From the NCBI GenBank assembly GCA_913051545.1, contig CAJXCD010000003.1, positions 32,341-96,340 on the forward strand: a DNA stretch of 64,000 bases, written 5' to 3'. The position numbers and the translations under genes are program-made. The stretch is from an uncultured Chloroflexota bacterium (GTDB taxonomy: Bacteria > Chloroflexota > Dehalococcoidia > Lucifugimonadales > CAJXCD01). Below are positions 56,555 to 64,000 of the stretch, one piece after another (position 1 is the stretch's first letter; each line of letters opens with the position of its first letter). The notes under the pieces were generated by a model that did no database searches, was not told the origin of the DNA, and saw nothing but the letters and a program-made list of their open reading frames with translations.

Positions 56555-56962
56555 CTATCTGGTACGCTTTATGAGATCGGCTATAGTAGTGCCGTCAAGC
56601 ACTTTTTGAACAGCCTTATCAACCTCTCTCCAAACACTTCGCTGGCCACAAGACGTAGACTGGTCACACACATTCAAATTGTCTAGACACCCTATGACAG
56701 GTTGATTACCACCTAGATTTTTCATCACAGCACCAATCGTTATATCCGATGGAGAAAGAGCTAAAGCATGACCTCCTGATGGGCCCCGTCTACTCTCAGT
56801 AAGCCCACCTTTTTGAAGCATATACATCACGCGCTCCAAGTATGGTCCTGGAATTCCTTGACGCTTAGCTATTTCGTTAGCCCTTACACTGCCATCTCTA
56901 CCATGAATGGACAAATCTACTAAAGCTCTAACACCGTAGTCAACTTGTATCGGTATATGCAT
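56555..56962 (-). CDS. Rrf2-family regulator, IscR/SufR-like
   Basis: 135 residues with an N-terminal winged helix (VDYGVRALVDLSIHG, RQGIPGPYLERVMYMLQKGGL, SRRGPSGGHALALSP). C92, C99 and C105 with C-x6-C-x5-C spacing fit an Fe-S ligand set as in IscR. It is embedded in the suf operon between sufU and the Rieske gene, so feedback control of suf by cluster status is the natural inference. I found no convincing IscR-type operator upstream of sufB by eye. Confidence 0.88.
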   Translation of the reverse strand: MHIPIQVDYGVRALVDLSIHGRDGSVRANEIAKRQGIPGPYLERVMYMLQKGGLTESRRGPSGGHALALSPSDITIGAVMKNLGGNQPVIGCLDNLNVCDQSTSCGQRSVWREVDKAVQKVLDGTTIADLIKRTR

Positions 56963-56974
56963 TTTGGCAAATTC

Positions 56975-57424
56975 CTACTCAGTAGATATTCTTTCCTCGC
57001 CACGAATAGCTCCCCTAAGAGTATGCCAAGATAGTGTGGCACATTTCACTCTTGTAGGAAATTCTGACACACCGGCGAGGACCTCTAGATCCCCAAGACT
57101 CGAAGTATCTATTGTTTCCTCTTCTGCACTTGTCAGTAGCCCTTGAAATAGATCAAATAAATGTTCAGTCTCTTCCACTGTCTTGCCTTTTATAACATCA
57201 GTCATCATAGACACTGAAGCTCTAGAAATTGCGCAACCTGAACCCTGAAAAGACACATCTTTTACTGTTTCATTTTCAATGATTAGAAATAATTTAACTT
57301 CATCCCCACAAAATGGATTAAAACCGTCTGCCATATGATTCGCCCCATCCAGCCTGCGAAAATTCCTGGGCTTCCGATTATGATCCATAACAATTTCTTG
57401 ATATAGCTCGTCGAGTTCACTCAT
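56975..57424 (-). CDS. sufU: SufU iron-sulfur scaffold/sulfur acceptor
   Basis: 149 residues, the canonical copy: C39, D41, C64 and C128 in NPFCGDEV, GSGCAISRAS and RVKCATL match the Bacillus SufU zinc site. The N-terminal LYQEIVMDHNRKPRNF motif is standard. It follows sufD by 20 nt and precedes the Rrf2 gene by 12 nt. A diverged paralogue ends the operon. Confidence 0.93.
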   Translation of the reverse strand: MSELDELYQEIVMDHNRKPRNFRRLDGANHMADGFNPFCGDEVKLFLIIENETVKDVSFQGSGCAISRASVSMMTDVIKGKTVEETEHLFDLFQGLLTSAEEETIDTSSLGDLEVLAGVSEFPTRVKCATLSWHTLRGAIRGEERISTE

Positions 57425-57444
57425 ATTTGCCTTCCTGAGTTAAT

Positions 57445-58803
57445 TTATTGAAAATCAGAACCGTCCAATAACAAACATTCGATACGGTCACGAATTGGTG
57501 CAAGATTAAATTTATCTATAATTTCACTAGCAAACCCATAAACAATTAATGATCTAGCTGTCTTTTCGTCTATACCACGACTCATCATATAAAACATCAA
57601 TTCATCAGCCAGAGCTCCAGCTGTCGCACCATGCGAACATACGACATCATCAGCAAAAATCTCCAAACTGGGTTTCGTATTAATACGGGCACCTTCTGAT
57701 AGGAGCAAATTCTTATCAGCCTGCCTAGCTATCGTTTTTTGTGCTTCGGGCCTTACCAATACCTTACCGCTAAAAACACCACGAGAATTTCCGTCTAGAA
57801 TACCTTTAAAATACTGGTCGCTGGAGCAATTAGGGCTAGCATGATCTATATCAATGCTACTGTCCACATGTTCACTATCCGACGCCTGATATAACCCACT
57901 TAATGAACATGAGCTGCCAGGCGAATTAAATGTAACCCCAAGATCGTTACGTGCTATAGAAGACCCCTGCGAAAAAGAACTCGAGCTAAATGTACTATCC
58001 CTTCCCAGTTGTACACGACTAGTACCGACATGAAAGGCGTCTTGGCTCTCCTTCATATATCTATAATGTTCTACCTTGGATCCGTCCTCTACGAGAACTT
58101 CCGTTACAGCATTCGTAAAATAAGAATTGTTTAACAATCCCACGTAACTTTCAACCAGTGTCATATCGCTTCCCGATCCAGCCAACACCAGAGTCCTCGG
58201 ATAGGACACCATCGGATCTTCATCCCCAGTAGACACAAAAATTAGATGAATAACTTTCCTAGGCGACACTCCATTTGATACATGTACAAAAGCACCATCA
58301 CTCAAAAAGGCCATATTTGCAGCCAGAAAACCATCTTTGCTATAAGAAACTAGACTGCCCAAACTATTTTCAATAACATCACTGCGATCAACCATGGCCT
58401 CACGTAATTGACCTACATAAACATCACTAGAATTATTATCAGGATTAGACAACAAATCTGAATACATTCCATCCACAAAAACTAGCCGGGTCCAATCTTC
58501 GTGCCATGGCAACAATTCACGTATGGATCGAATTGTCACAACATCTTCATTAGGCTCAAAGCGGTACCTAAATCCAGTTCTAGCTAAAGGGGCTATATTA
58601 GTGTATTTCCATCGCTCATTAGCACGTTTGGTTGTTCGGAAACCGAGATTTTCAAATTCTGAAAACGCAATCTGACGATTTTCAGACAACCAAGACGGAC
58701 TGTCTGGTACCAGTCGACCATCCAACTCTTTGAAATCTAACCTATACTGGTCATGTGCCACTGAATTTCCACTCATGTTCAAACCCCGTAAGTTAACCAC
58801 CAT
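57445..58803 (-). CDS. sufD: Fe-S cluster assembly protein SufD
   Basis: Partner of SufB in the SufBC2D scaffold. 452 residues of right-handed beta-helix: GFLAANMAFLSDGAFVHV, LGRDSTFSSSSFSQGS, RGVFSGKVLVRPEAQKT, and CSHGATAGALADELMFYMMSRGI close the family pattern. The first ATG is used; an ATG 27 nt downstream is an alternative. Between sufC and sufU. Confidence 0.94.
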   Translation of the reverse strand: MVVNLRGLNMSGNSVAHDQYRLDFKELDGRLVPDSPSWLSENRQIAFSEFENLGFRTTKRANERWKYTNIAPLARTGFRYRFEPNEDVVTIRSIRELLPWHEDWTRLVFVDGMYSDLLSNPDNNSSDVYVGQLREAMVDRSDVIENSLGSLVSYSKDGFLAANMAFLSDGAFVHVSNGVSPRKVIHLIFVSTGDEDPMVSYPRTLVLAGSGSDMTLVESYVGLLNNSYFTNAVTEVLVEDGSKVEHYRYMKESQDAFHVGTSRVQLGRDSTFSSSSFSQGSSIARNDLGVTFNSPGSSCSLSGLYQASDSEHVDSSIDIDHASPNCSSDQYFKGILDGNSRGVFSGKVLVRPEAQKTIARQADKNLLLSEGARINTKPSLEIFADDVVCSHGATAGALADELMFYMMSRGIDEKTARSLIVYGFASEIIDKFNLAPIRDRIECLLLDGSDFQ

Positions 58804-58889
58804 CGCAACCGGTAATTCGAATAGTTATTCGTATTTTAGTCCTAGTAATTGTTACAAAACTCAGATTTTGAGAGATTTAGACAAACACT

Positions 58890-59645
58890 CTATTCTTGAA
58901 TGTCCTTGTCCTTGAAAGACTTGTACCCACTTGCTTCAAGTTCAGAAGCTAATTCACGACCTCCAGATTCTACAATAATCCCGTCTACTAAAACGTGTAC
59001 GCAATCAGGCTGTACATAATTCAAAATCCGTTGATAGTGTGTCACCAACAGAGTTGACCTATCCGAACTAACTCTACGATTGATACTTTCAGAAATACTC
59101 TTCAGAGCATCTATATCAAGGCCTGAATCAGTCTCATCCAACAAAGCAAGCTTTGGGTCAAGCATTGAAAGCTGTAATATCTCGCTTCTTTTCTTCTCCC
59201 CACCCGAAAACCCCTCATTAACAGAACGTTTCATTAGTTCTGCATCCATTCCAATTTCTTTAACTTTTGTCTTAAATAACTTATCAAACTCCCTAGCAGA
59301 CAACTCCTCTTGCCCTCTGTGCAGTCTTACTGCATCTAATGCTGACTTTAAAAGTTGACGATTACGGACACCTGGCAACTCAACTGGATACTGGAAAGCT
59401 AAGAAAATACCTTCTCTTGCACGCTGATCCGGTGATAATTCCAATAAATCTATACCCTCGAAAACAACCTCCCCTTGAACCACATCATATCCCGGCTTAC
59501 CTGCTATAACGTGTGTAAGGGTACTCTTACCGCTCCCATTCGGTCCCATCACAGCATGTATCTCACCAGCGTTGACGGTTAAATTTACCCCCTTCAGGAT
59601 ACGTTCACCAGATACTTCAACTTGCAAATCTCTTATATCTAGCAT
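58890..59645 (-). CDS. sufC: Fe-S cluster assembly ATPase SufC
   Basis: ABC-type soluble ATPase of the Suf scaffold. Walker A GPNGSGKST at 34-42, signature FSGGEKKRSEIL, Walker B LALLDETDSGLDIDAL (the SufC form with DETDSGLD), H-loop VTHYQR. 251 residues. It lies between sufB and sufD with gaps of about 80 nt. Confidence 0.97.
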   Translation of the reverse strand: MLDIRDLQVEVSGERILKGVNLTVNAGEIHAVMGPNGSGKSTLTHVIAGKPGYDVVQGEVVFEGIDLLELSPDQRAREGIFLAFQYPVELPGVRNRQLLKSALDAVRLHRGQEELSAREFDKLFKTKVKEIGMDAELMKRSVNEGFSGGEKKRSEILQLSMLDPKLALLDETDSGLDIDALKSISESINRRVSSDRSTLLVTHYQRILNYVQPDCVHVLVDGIIVESGGRELASELEASGYKSFKDKDIQE

Positions 59646-59726
59646 ATTGCCTTTCCTAGGTTGAAACGAGTTGCACTCTTCAGGTAAAAAGGTTCACTGA
59701 ATAGCAATTTTCCTACAGTGAATCCC

Positions 59727-61190
59727 CTATCCTACAGCGCCCTCCAGATTAACACGCAGTAGTTGCTGAGCCTCCATGGCAAACTCAAATGGCAGCTCCT
59801 GAAATATACCTCGGCAGAACCCATTAACGATCATGTAATGAGACTCCTCTTCAGAAATACCTCGTTGCATGCTATAAAAAAGCTGATCGTCACTCACTTT
59901 CGAAGTAGAAGCTTCATGCTCCATACGCGCCGTCTGATTACGAACATCAATATATGGAACTGTATGTGCCCCACATTTATCACCAATCAATAAAGAATCA
60001 CACTGCGTAAAATTCGTTGCATTTTGAGCCGATGGCATTATTTGCACTAAGCCCCTGTAAGTATTACTGCCTTTACCAGCTGATATGCCTTTAGCAACAA
60101 TCGTACTTTTAGTATTCCTACCGATGTGTATCATTTTTGTACCTGTGTCTGCTTGCTGATGATTGTTCACCAACGCAACCGAGTAGAATTCCCCAACTGA
60201 ATTATCTCCCTGGAGAATCACACTGGGATACTTCCAGGTTATAGCAGATCCGGTTTCCACCTGAGTCCAAGAAATTTTTGAATTGTTTCCAAGGGCTTTT
60301 CCCCTCTTAGTAACAAAATTGTAAACTCCACCTTCACCATTTTTGTCCCCAGGATACCAATTTTGCAAAGTGGAATATTTGATTTCAGCGTCATCCAAAG
60401 CCACAAGTTCAACCACAGCTGCATGAAGCTGATGCGACTTCCTCATCGGAGCAGTACATCCCTCTAAATAACTTACGGAAGAACCTTTGTCTGCAATTAT
60501 CAACGTACGTTCAAATTGACCTGACTCTTCAGCATTTATACGAAAATAAGTCATCAACTCCATCGGGCATCGAACCCCCGGAGGCACGTATACGAAAGAC
60601 CCATCACTGAACACAGCAGAATTTAAAGTGGCGTAATAATTGTCACTATACGGTACTACAGACCCTAAATATTTTCTCACAAGATCAGGGTATCTCTGTA
60701 CTGCTTCGCTCATGGAACAAAAGATTACACCCGCTTTTTCAAGGCTCTCCTGATAAGTTGTAGCTACAGAACTTGAATCGAAGATAGCATCTACTGCTAC
60801 CCCTGACATTTTTTTCTGTTCTTCAATAGGTATGCCTAATTTATTGAAAGCCTCTATAAGTTCGGGATCAACCTCATCTAAACTTTCTAGCTGAGGAGCC
60901 TGAACTGGTGAGGCATAGTAATGAATATCTTGATAATCAATCGCAGGGAATTTTATTTTAGCCCAATCAGGATCTTTACCTGCTTGTTTCAACCAATGAC
61001 GGTACGCTTTAAGACGCCATTCAAGCAGGAATTCCGGCTCATTTTTCTTGGCAGATATCAAGCGAACTATGTCTTCATTGACACCCTTAGGAGCTAAATC
61101 CGTTTCAATATCTGTAACAAATCCATACTTATAATCTGAGTTTAGTTCCTTGTCAGACGAAGTTCTAGAAATAACTTTAGGATTCGTCAA
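59727..61190 (-). CDS. sufB: Fe-S cluster assembly protein SufB
   Basis: Main scaffold subunit. 487 residues: [65 protein letters not shown] and [22 protein letters not shown] contain the conserved cysteines and histidines. The start is TTG with AGGGGG just upstream, and the frame N-terminal to it is not conserved. First gene of the suf operon; the 130-nt gap to the nucleoside hydrolase should hold the promoter. Confidence 0.97.
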   Translation of the reverse strand: MTNPKVISRTSSDKELNSDYKYGFVTDIETDLAPKGVNEDIVRLISAKKNEPEFLLEWRLKAYRHWLKQAGKDPDWAKIKFPAIDYQDIHYYASPVQAPQLESLDEVDPELIEAFNKLGIPIEEQKKMSGVAVDAIFDSSSVATTYQESLEKAGVIFCSMSEAVQRYPDLVRKYLGSVVPYSDNYYATLNSAVFSDGSFVYVPPGVRCPMELMTYFRINAEESGQFERTLIIADKGSSVSYLEGCTAPMRKSHQLHAAVVELVALDDAEIKYSTLQNWYPGDKNGEGGVYNFVTKRGKALGNNSKISWTQVETGSAITWKYPSVILQGDNSVGEFYSVALVNNHQQADTGTKMIHIGRNTKSTIVAKGISAGKGSNTYRGLVQIMPSAQNATNFTQCDSLLIGDKCGAHTVPYIDVRNQTARMEHEASTSKVSDDQLFYSMQRGISEEESHYMIVNGFCRGIFQELPFEFAMEAQQLLRVNLEGAVG

Positions 61191-61320
61191 TAATCCCCCT
61201 TAAATCATTTGTTGATAAATTTAGTCAAGAACCATTGTATCTACCACAACTTACAGTGGTCAAGATTTTCAGGATTGATCATGGACTGGAGGGGAAATAA
61301 ACTGCTCTAAACTTAGAGAA

Positions 61321-62214
61321 TTATATTAATCTACTTTTTATTAACTCTTTGGCAGAAGGAACATTTACATCAATAGCAACGCTAACTGATCTGCCTTCAT
61401 TTTTTTTAATCGTTCTTCCTCTTTCTGGCCCATCAAGTATAACGTCCAATTTGAACTCTTCAAATTGAAGCAGATCAGGCATAACAGTCGCCGCTATAAC
61501 CAAAGGGTCATGTAAGTGGTATACACTTCTTAAACTGGGCATACTGAGCCCACTGCTGATTAAACATGTTGCAAGATTAGAAATTTTAGTACTTCCACCT
61601 GGCCACGGCATATCATCCTTTATCACGGAAATCTGATTTGTAACATCCAAACCTATCAATGTGATTGGGATACCAGAATCTATCACAACCTTGGCTGCAT
61701 GGGGATCACTGTATATATTAAACTCAGCGAACTGAGTTACATTCCCTGATACATTCACTGCCCCACCCATAACTATAATTTCTTTGATATTTTCTGACTC
61801 TGAATTATGACTGCCGATTACCTTCGCAATATTAGTCAATGGTCCCAAAGCAACAATCGTTACAAATTGTGGATAATTTTTAGAAATATCTGCGATATAT
61901 TCCTCGGCTGATTTTGTCTGCGCCACTGAAGTAGGCGATGGCAAACCTACATCCAGCCCATTTTTTCCATGAATATGGTAAGCATATTGGAAAGTTCCAC
62001 TTAGAGGATTCGTTGCCCCCTTGTAGACTTCTACTCGACTGCCTATATAGTCCAGCATACTTAGTGTATTACGAGTTGTATCACATATATTAGCATTGCC
62101 ACCAACAGTAGTAACCCCTAATATCTCTAGTTCATTAGAGTTTGAAGCAATTAGTAATGCTAGGGCATCGTCCGTACCAGGATCCGTGTCTATAATTATC
62201 TTCTTAGAACCCAT
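61321..62214 (-). CDS. inosine-uridine preferring nucleoside hydrolase family protein
   Basis: Hydrolyses N-glycosidic bonds of ribonucleosides. 297 residues with the calcium site DTDPGTDDA at 9-17, a VTTVGGNA loop, ALGPLTNIA, MGGAV, and AEFNIYSDPHAA, all family hallmarks; HDPL near the end contributes the last metal ligand. Base preference cannot be read. It begins 20 nt after the MBL-fold gene stops and probably shares its transcript. Confidence 0.92.
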   Translation of the reverse strand: MGSKKIIIDTDPGTDDALALLIASNSNELEILGVTTVGGNANICDTTRNTLSMLDYIGSRVEVYKGATNPLSGTFQYAYHIHGKNGLDVGLPSPTSVAQTKSAEEYIADISKNYPQFVTIVALGPLTNIAKVIGSHNSESENIKEIIVMGGAVNVSGNVTQFAEFNIYSDPHAAKVVIDSGIPITLIGLDVTNQISVIKDDMPWPGGSTKISNLATCLISSGLSMPSLRSVYHLHDPLVIAATVMPDLLQFEEFKLDVILDGPERGRTIKKNEGRSVSVAIDVNVPSAKELIKSRLI

Positions 62215-62234
62215 CGCTTAAGTATGTACCTAAT

Positions 62235-63029
62235 CTATATTACTTGCCAGTATCTTCTATGCGACTCCCGAATAAGACGACCGAATCCTGTATCGGGAAA
62301 GTGCCCAGCAGACACTAGTGTCCCTTCGTTTTCCAATCGGGCAAATATTTTTTTTCGTGTGTTATATGCTAGATTTGGGTCAACATCGAAAGTTGGATTC
62401 CAATGAGTATATTGAGCCTGCGCTGGACTATGCGCTACATCTCCTAAAATAAAACCTTTTTCGCCTGATGAGTATATAGAAATAGAAAAATGCCCAGGAG
62501 TGTGCCCAGGTGTTGAAACAGTGGTCAATTCATCCGTGATTATATATTCGTCTTCTATCAGATCTAATATACCCATGTCCTCAAGAGGTAATACCTGTTC
62601 TCTAACGTGAGGTTCAGTTCCCAAGTTTGTCCAATATTCCCAATCGACCTTAGAAATCAAATACTGCGCCTTTGAAAATGTAGCCCTGTTGTCTGTCAAA
62701 TTCCATCCCACATGATCTCCATGGAGATGAGTGATAATCACTAGATCAATTTCTCCTGGGTTTATGCCTTTATCTGTCATGTCTCGGATCATGTTCCCAT
62801 CAGGGGGGCCATCTCCGGTATCCACTAAGATGACTTTCCCCTCGGATCTTATAACACATGAACCGTATCTGGGGTGTATAAAGCCGTCTGGGTAAAGTAA
62901 TTCCGAATATTCTTCTATCCAAATATCAAGACTGCTGTTCGGGAAGATACTGGTGGGTCGACCTTTACCAAAGCCGTCAGTTAAAGAAATCAACTCAACT
63001 TTACCAACTGTCCTATGGTAATTTTTCAT
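62235..63029 (-). CDS. metallo-beta-lactamase-fold hydrolase
   Basis: About 264 residues. THLHGDHVGWN holds H101, H103, D105 and H106 (numbered from the ATG 63027-63029), with further ligands in TPGHTPGH, GDVAHSP and the C-terminal GHFPDTG. The order and length resemble the lactonase-like branch (quorum-quenching lactonases) rather than beta-lactamases; the substrate is unknown. I chose the ATG 5 nt behind GGAGG over a GTG 12 nt upstream. No signal peptide. The 259-nt gap upstream to selD contains a TATAAT at 63257-63262 but no convincing gene. Confidence 0.88.
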   Translation of the reverse strand: MKNYHRTVGKVELISLTDGFGKGRPTSIFPNSSLDIWIEEYSELLYPDGFIHPRYGSCVIRSEGKVILVDTGDGPPDGNMIRDMTDKGINPGEIDLVIITHLHGDHVGWNLTDNRATFSKAQYLISKVDWEYWTNLGTEPHVREQVLPLEDMGILDLIEDEYIITDELTTVSTPGHTPGHFSISIYSSGEKGFILGDVAHSPAQAQYTHWNPTFDVDPNLAYNTRKKIFARLENEGTLVSAGHFPDTGFGRLIRESHRRYWQVI

Positions 63030-63300
63030 TAGAACCTCCACATTAATCTAATCTAAAATACGAAAGTATTATTTGACGTAATACCTTGCTCATGATGGTA
63101 TACAGGTGGAATTTTATTAACAAACCACTAGATAATATCCTAACTTGAATACACATGTACTAGAAATTTATGACTTAAGACAACTACTATTACTAATGAA
63201 CACTTTCTAACTAAAACATCCAGGCGTCTAATACATACCTCTAAAATCAACTGCTCTATAATATAGATCTTAATCTTTGTAACGAAAGGAGGGGACACAA

Positions 63301-64000
63301 GTGACTGAGCCTATCAATCAAATAAATCTGACAGAACTAGCCAACTGTGCTGGTTGAGCCTCAAAATTTAGTCCAAAAGACTTGGCGCACGTGATGCGCC
63401 ATATACCGAAATTCAGTGATCCGAATTTGCTCGTTGGGCCTTCGACTGAGGACGATGCAGCTGTCTATCAAATCTCTGACGATTTGGCGTTAATACAAAC
63501 AGTTGATTTTTTCCCTCCAATTGTTGACGACCCATATGATTTTGGAGAAATCGCTGCGGCTAACGCCTTTAGCGACGTATATGCTATGGGTGGAAATCCC
63601 ATACTGGCTCTAAATATTCTGGGATTTCCAGCTAAACTTTCGAAAGAAGACGTACTCGGTAAAATTATTCAGGGAGGAGTCGCCAAGGCTACCGAAGCTG
63701 GAGTATTAATTGTTGGAGGACACACTGTAGATGACAATGAGCCTAAATATGGAATGTCTGTTACAGGGATAATAAAGCCCGGTTTTGAAATAACCAATTC
63801 TGGAGCCCAGCCAGGAGATGTTCTGGTCCTCACTAAACCTATTGGAACTGGTATCCTCACGACAGCCTCAAAATTTAAAAAGGTCAACAAAAAATTTCTT
63901 GATCAAGCAGTGGTGACCATGAAACAGTTAAATGATTCTGCTTCAAAAGCTATGTCAAAAGTAGGCGTGAATGCTTGCGTAGATGTGACAGGATTCGGCC
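63301..64000 (+). CDS. selD: selenide, water dikinase (SelD) with in-frame UGA for selenocysteine; runs off the window
   Basis: Makes selenophosphate, the selenium donor for Sec-tRNA. GTG start 6 nt behind AGGAGGGG. Codon 19 (63355-63357) is TGA; translation through it gives NCAG-U-ASKFSPKDLAHVM, matching the E. coli catalytic loop around C17 and K20, with U at the C17 position, Lys22 kept and the second cysteine (C19) replaced by Ser. Downstream, TVDFFPPIVDDPYDFGEIAA, SDVYAMGGNP and VGGHTVDD are clean SelD motifs to the edge. Other genes here end in TGA, so UGA is a normal stop. About 233 codons seen of roughly 345. Confidence 0.95.
63355..63401 (+). promoter_or_regulatory. selenocysteine UGA and bacterial SECIS-like hairpin in selD
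   Basis: The UGA at 63355-63357 is followed after 25 nt by TGGCGCA (63383-63389), loop CGTGA, TGCGCCA (63395-63401): a perfect 7-bp stem. UGA-to-loop distance is 32 nt and the loop has G in second place, both within the bacterial SECIS pattern known from SelB-dependent genes. Confidence 0.8.

Noticed and set aside
63355..63357. UGA as sense codon from a changed genetic code (code 4 or 25)
   Set aside because: Several clearly complete genes in the window end with TGA at the family C-terminus, so UGA is a stop in general and is recoded only in selD.
63669..63890. Minus-strand open frame of 73 codons inside selD
   Set aside because: Antisense shadow of selD, whose motifs continue without break on the plus strand.

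Overview
This window is a densely packed, AT-rich (low GC by eye) bacterial chromosome segment with about 64 protein genes, no rRNA or tRNA gene that I can see, and no phage, IS or CRISPR. The gene content suggests a free-living aerobic marine Chloroflexota lineage (SAR202/Dehalococcoidia-like). The reasons are the lipoprotein linker rich in VEKEV/KEVPVE, the catabolic mix (CocE hydrolase, luciferase-like flavin enzyme, HpcH/HpaI aldolase), the SufU-type SUF system, and the short EF-Ts. The taxonomy is inference and no marker was searched.

Layout. 1-5.4 kb: FakA-like DAK2 protein (cut by the left edge), rpmB, hemA, aconitase, 7Fe-type ferredoxin. 5.5-10.3 kb: a sugar-nucleotide/uronate type dehydrogenase, cmk-plsC, glmS, a CopD-like membrane protein. 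10.3-15.1 kb: an Fe(III) ABC importer (fbpA, fbpB, fbpC) with an aldolase behind it. 15.2-20.2 kb: accessory metabolism (sucrase/ferredoxin-like protein, a degenerate epimerase, CocE hydrolase, LLM flavoprotein). 20.3-30.1 kb: a long minus-strand housekeeping operon rpsB-tsf-pyrH-frr-uppS-cdsA-dxr-rseP-ispG-proS, divergent from rpsO-pnp. 32.9-35.9 kb: dapB-asd-dapA. 35.9-39.5 kb: purA, malate synthase, an SRPBCC protein. 39.6-44.3 kb: a signal-peptidase-like gene and the tetrapyrrole operon (sirC-like, hemC, cobA-hemD fusion, hemB). 44.5-54.2 kb: pcm, gatB, yvcK-like, secG, ispD-ispF-cysS, EVE, Yip1, tatD, a flippase-like protein. 54.3-61.2 kb: a complete SUF operon (sufB-C-D-U, Rrf2 regulator, Rieske protein, sufS, second sufU) with a decayed flavoprotein fragment behind it. 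61.3-63.0 kb: nucleoside hydrolase and a metallo-beta-lactamase-fold hydrolase. 63.3 kb to the right edge: selD.

The genes support one another. Iron uptake (fbp), Fe-S assembly (suf), heme/siroheme synthesis (hemA, hemB, hemC, cobA-hemD, sirC) and Fe-S clients (aconitase, IspG, ferredoxin, Rieske) sit in the same window. Non-mevalonate isoprenoid steps (dxr, ispD, ispF, ispG) feed uppS. Aconitase with malate synthase hints at a glyoxylate route, although isocitrate lyase is not here.

The strongest non-routine observations are three. (1) selD is itself a selenoprotein gene: codon 19, at the position of the catalytic cysteine, is an in-frame UGA followed by a SECIS-like hairpin, so a plain ORF caller misses it. 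(2) Two genes (ispF and the FakA-like gene) have no ATG/GTG/TTG that keeps their conserved N-termini, but each has an AUU codon behind a strong Shine-Dalgarno sequence. TTG starts are also frequent. (3) The 3' end of fbpA has been tandemly duplicated into a structured intergenic region before fbpB. Start codons given below are my choices from SD spacing and family N-termini.
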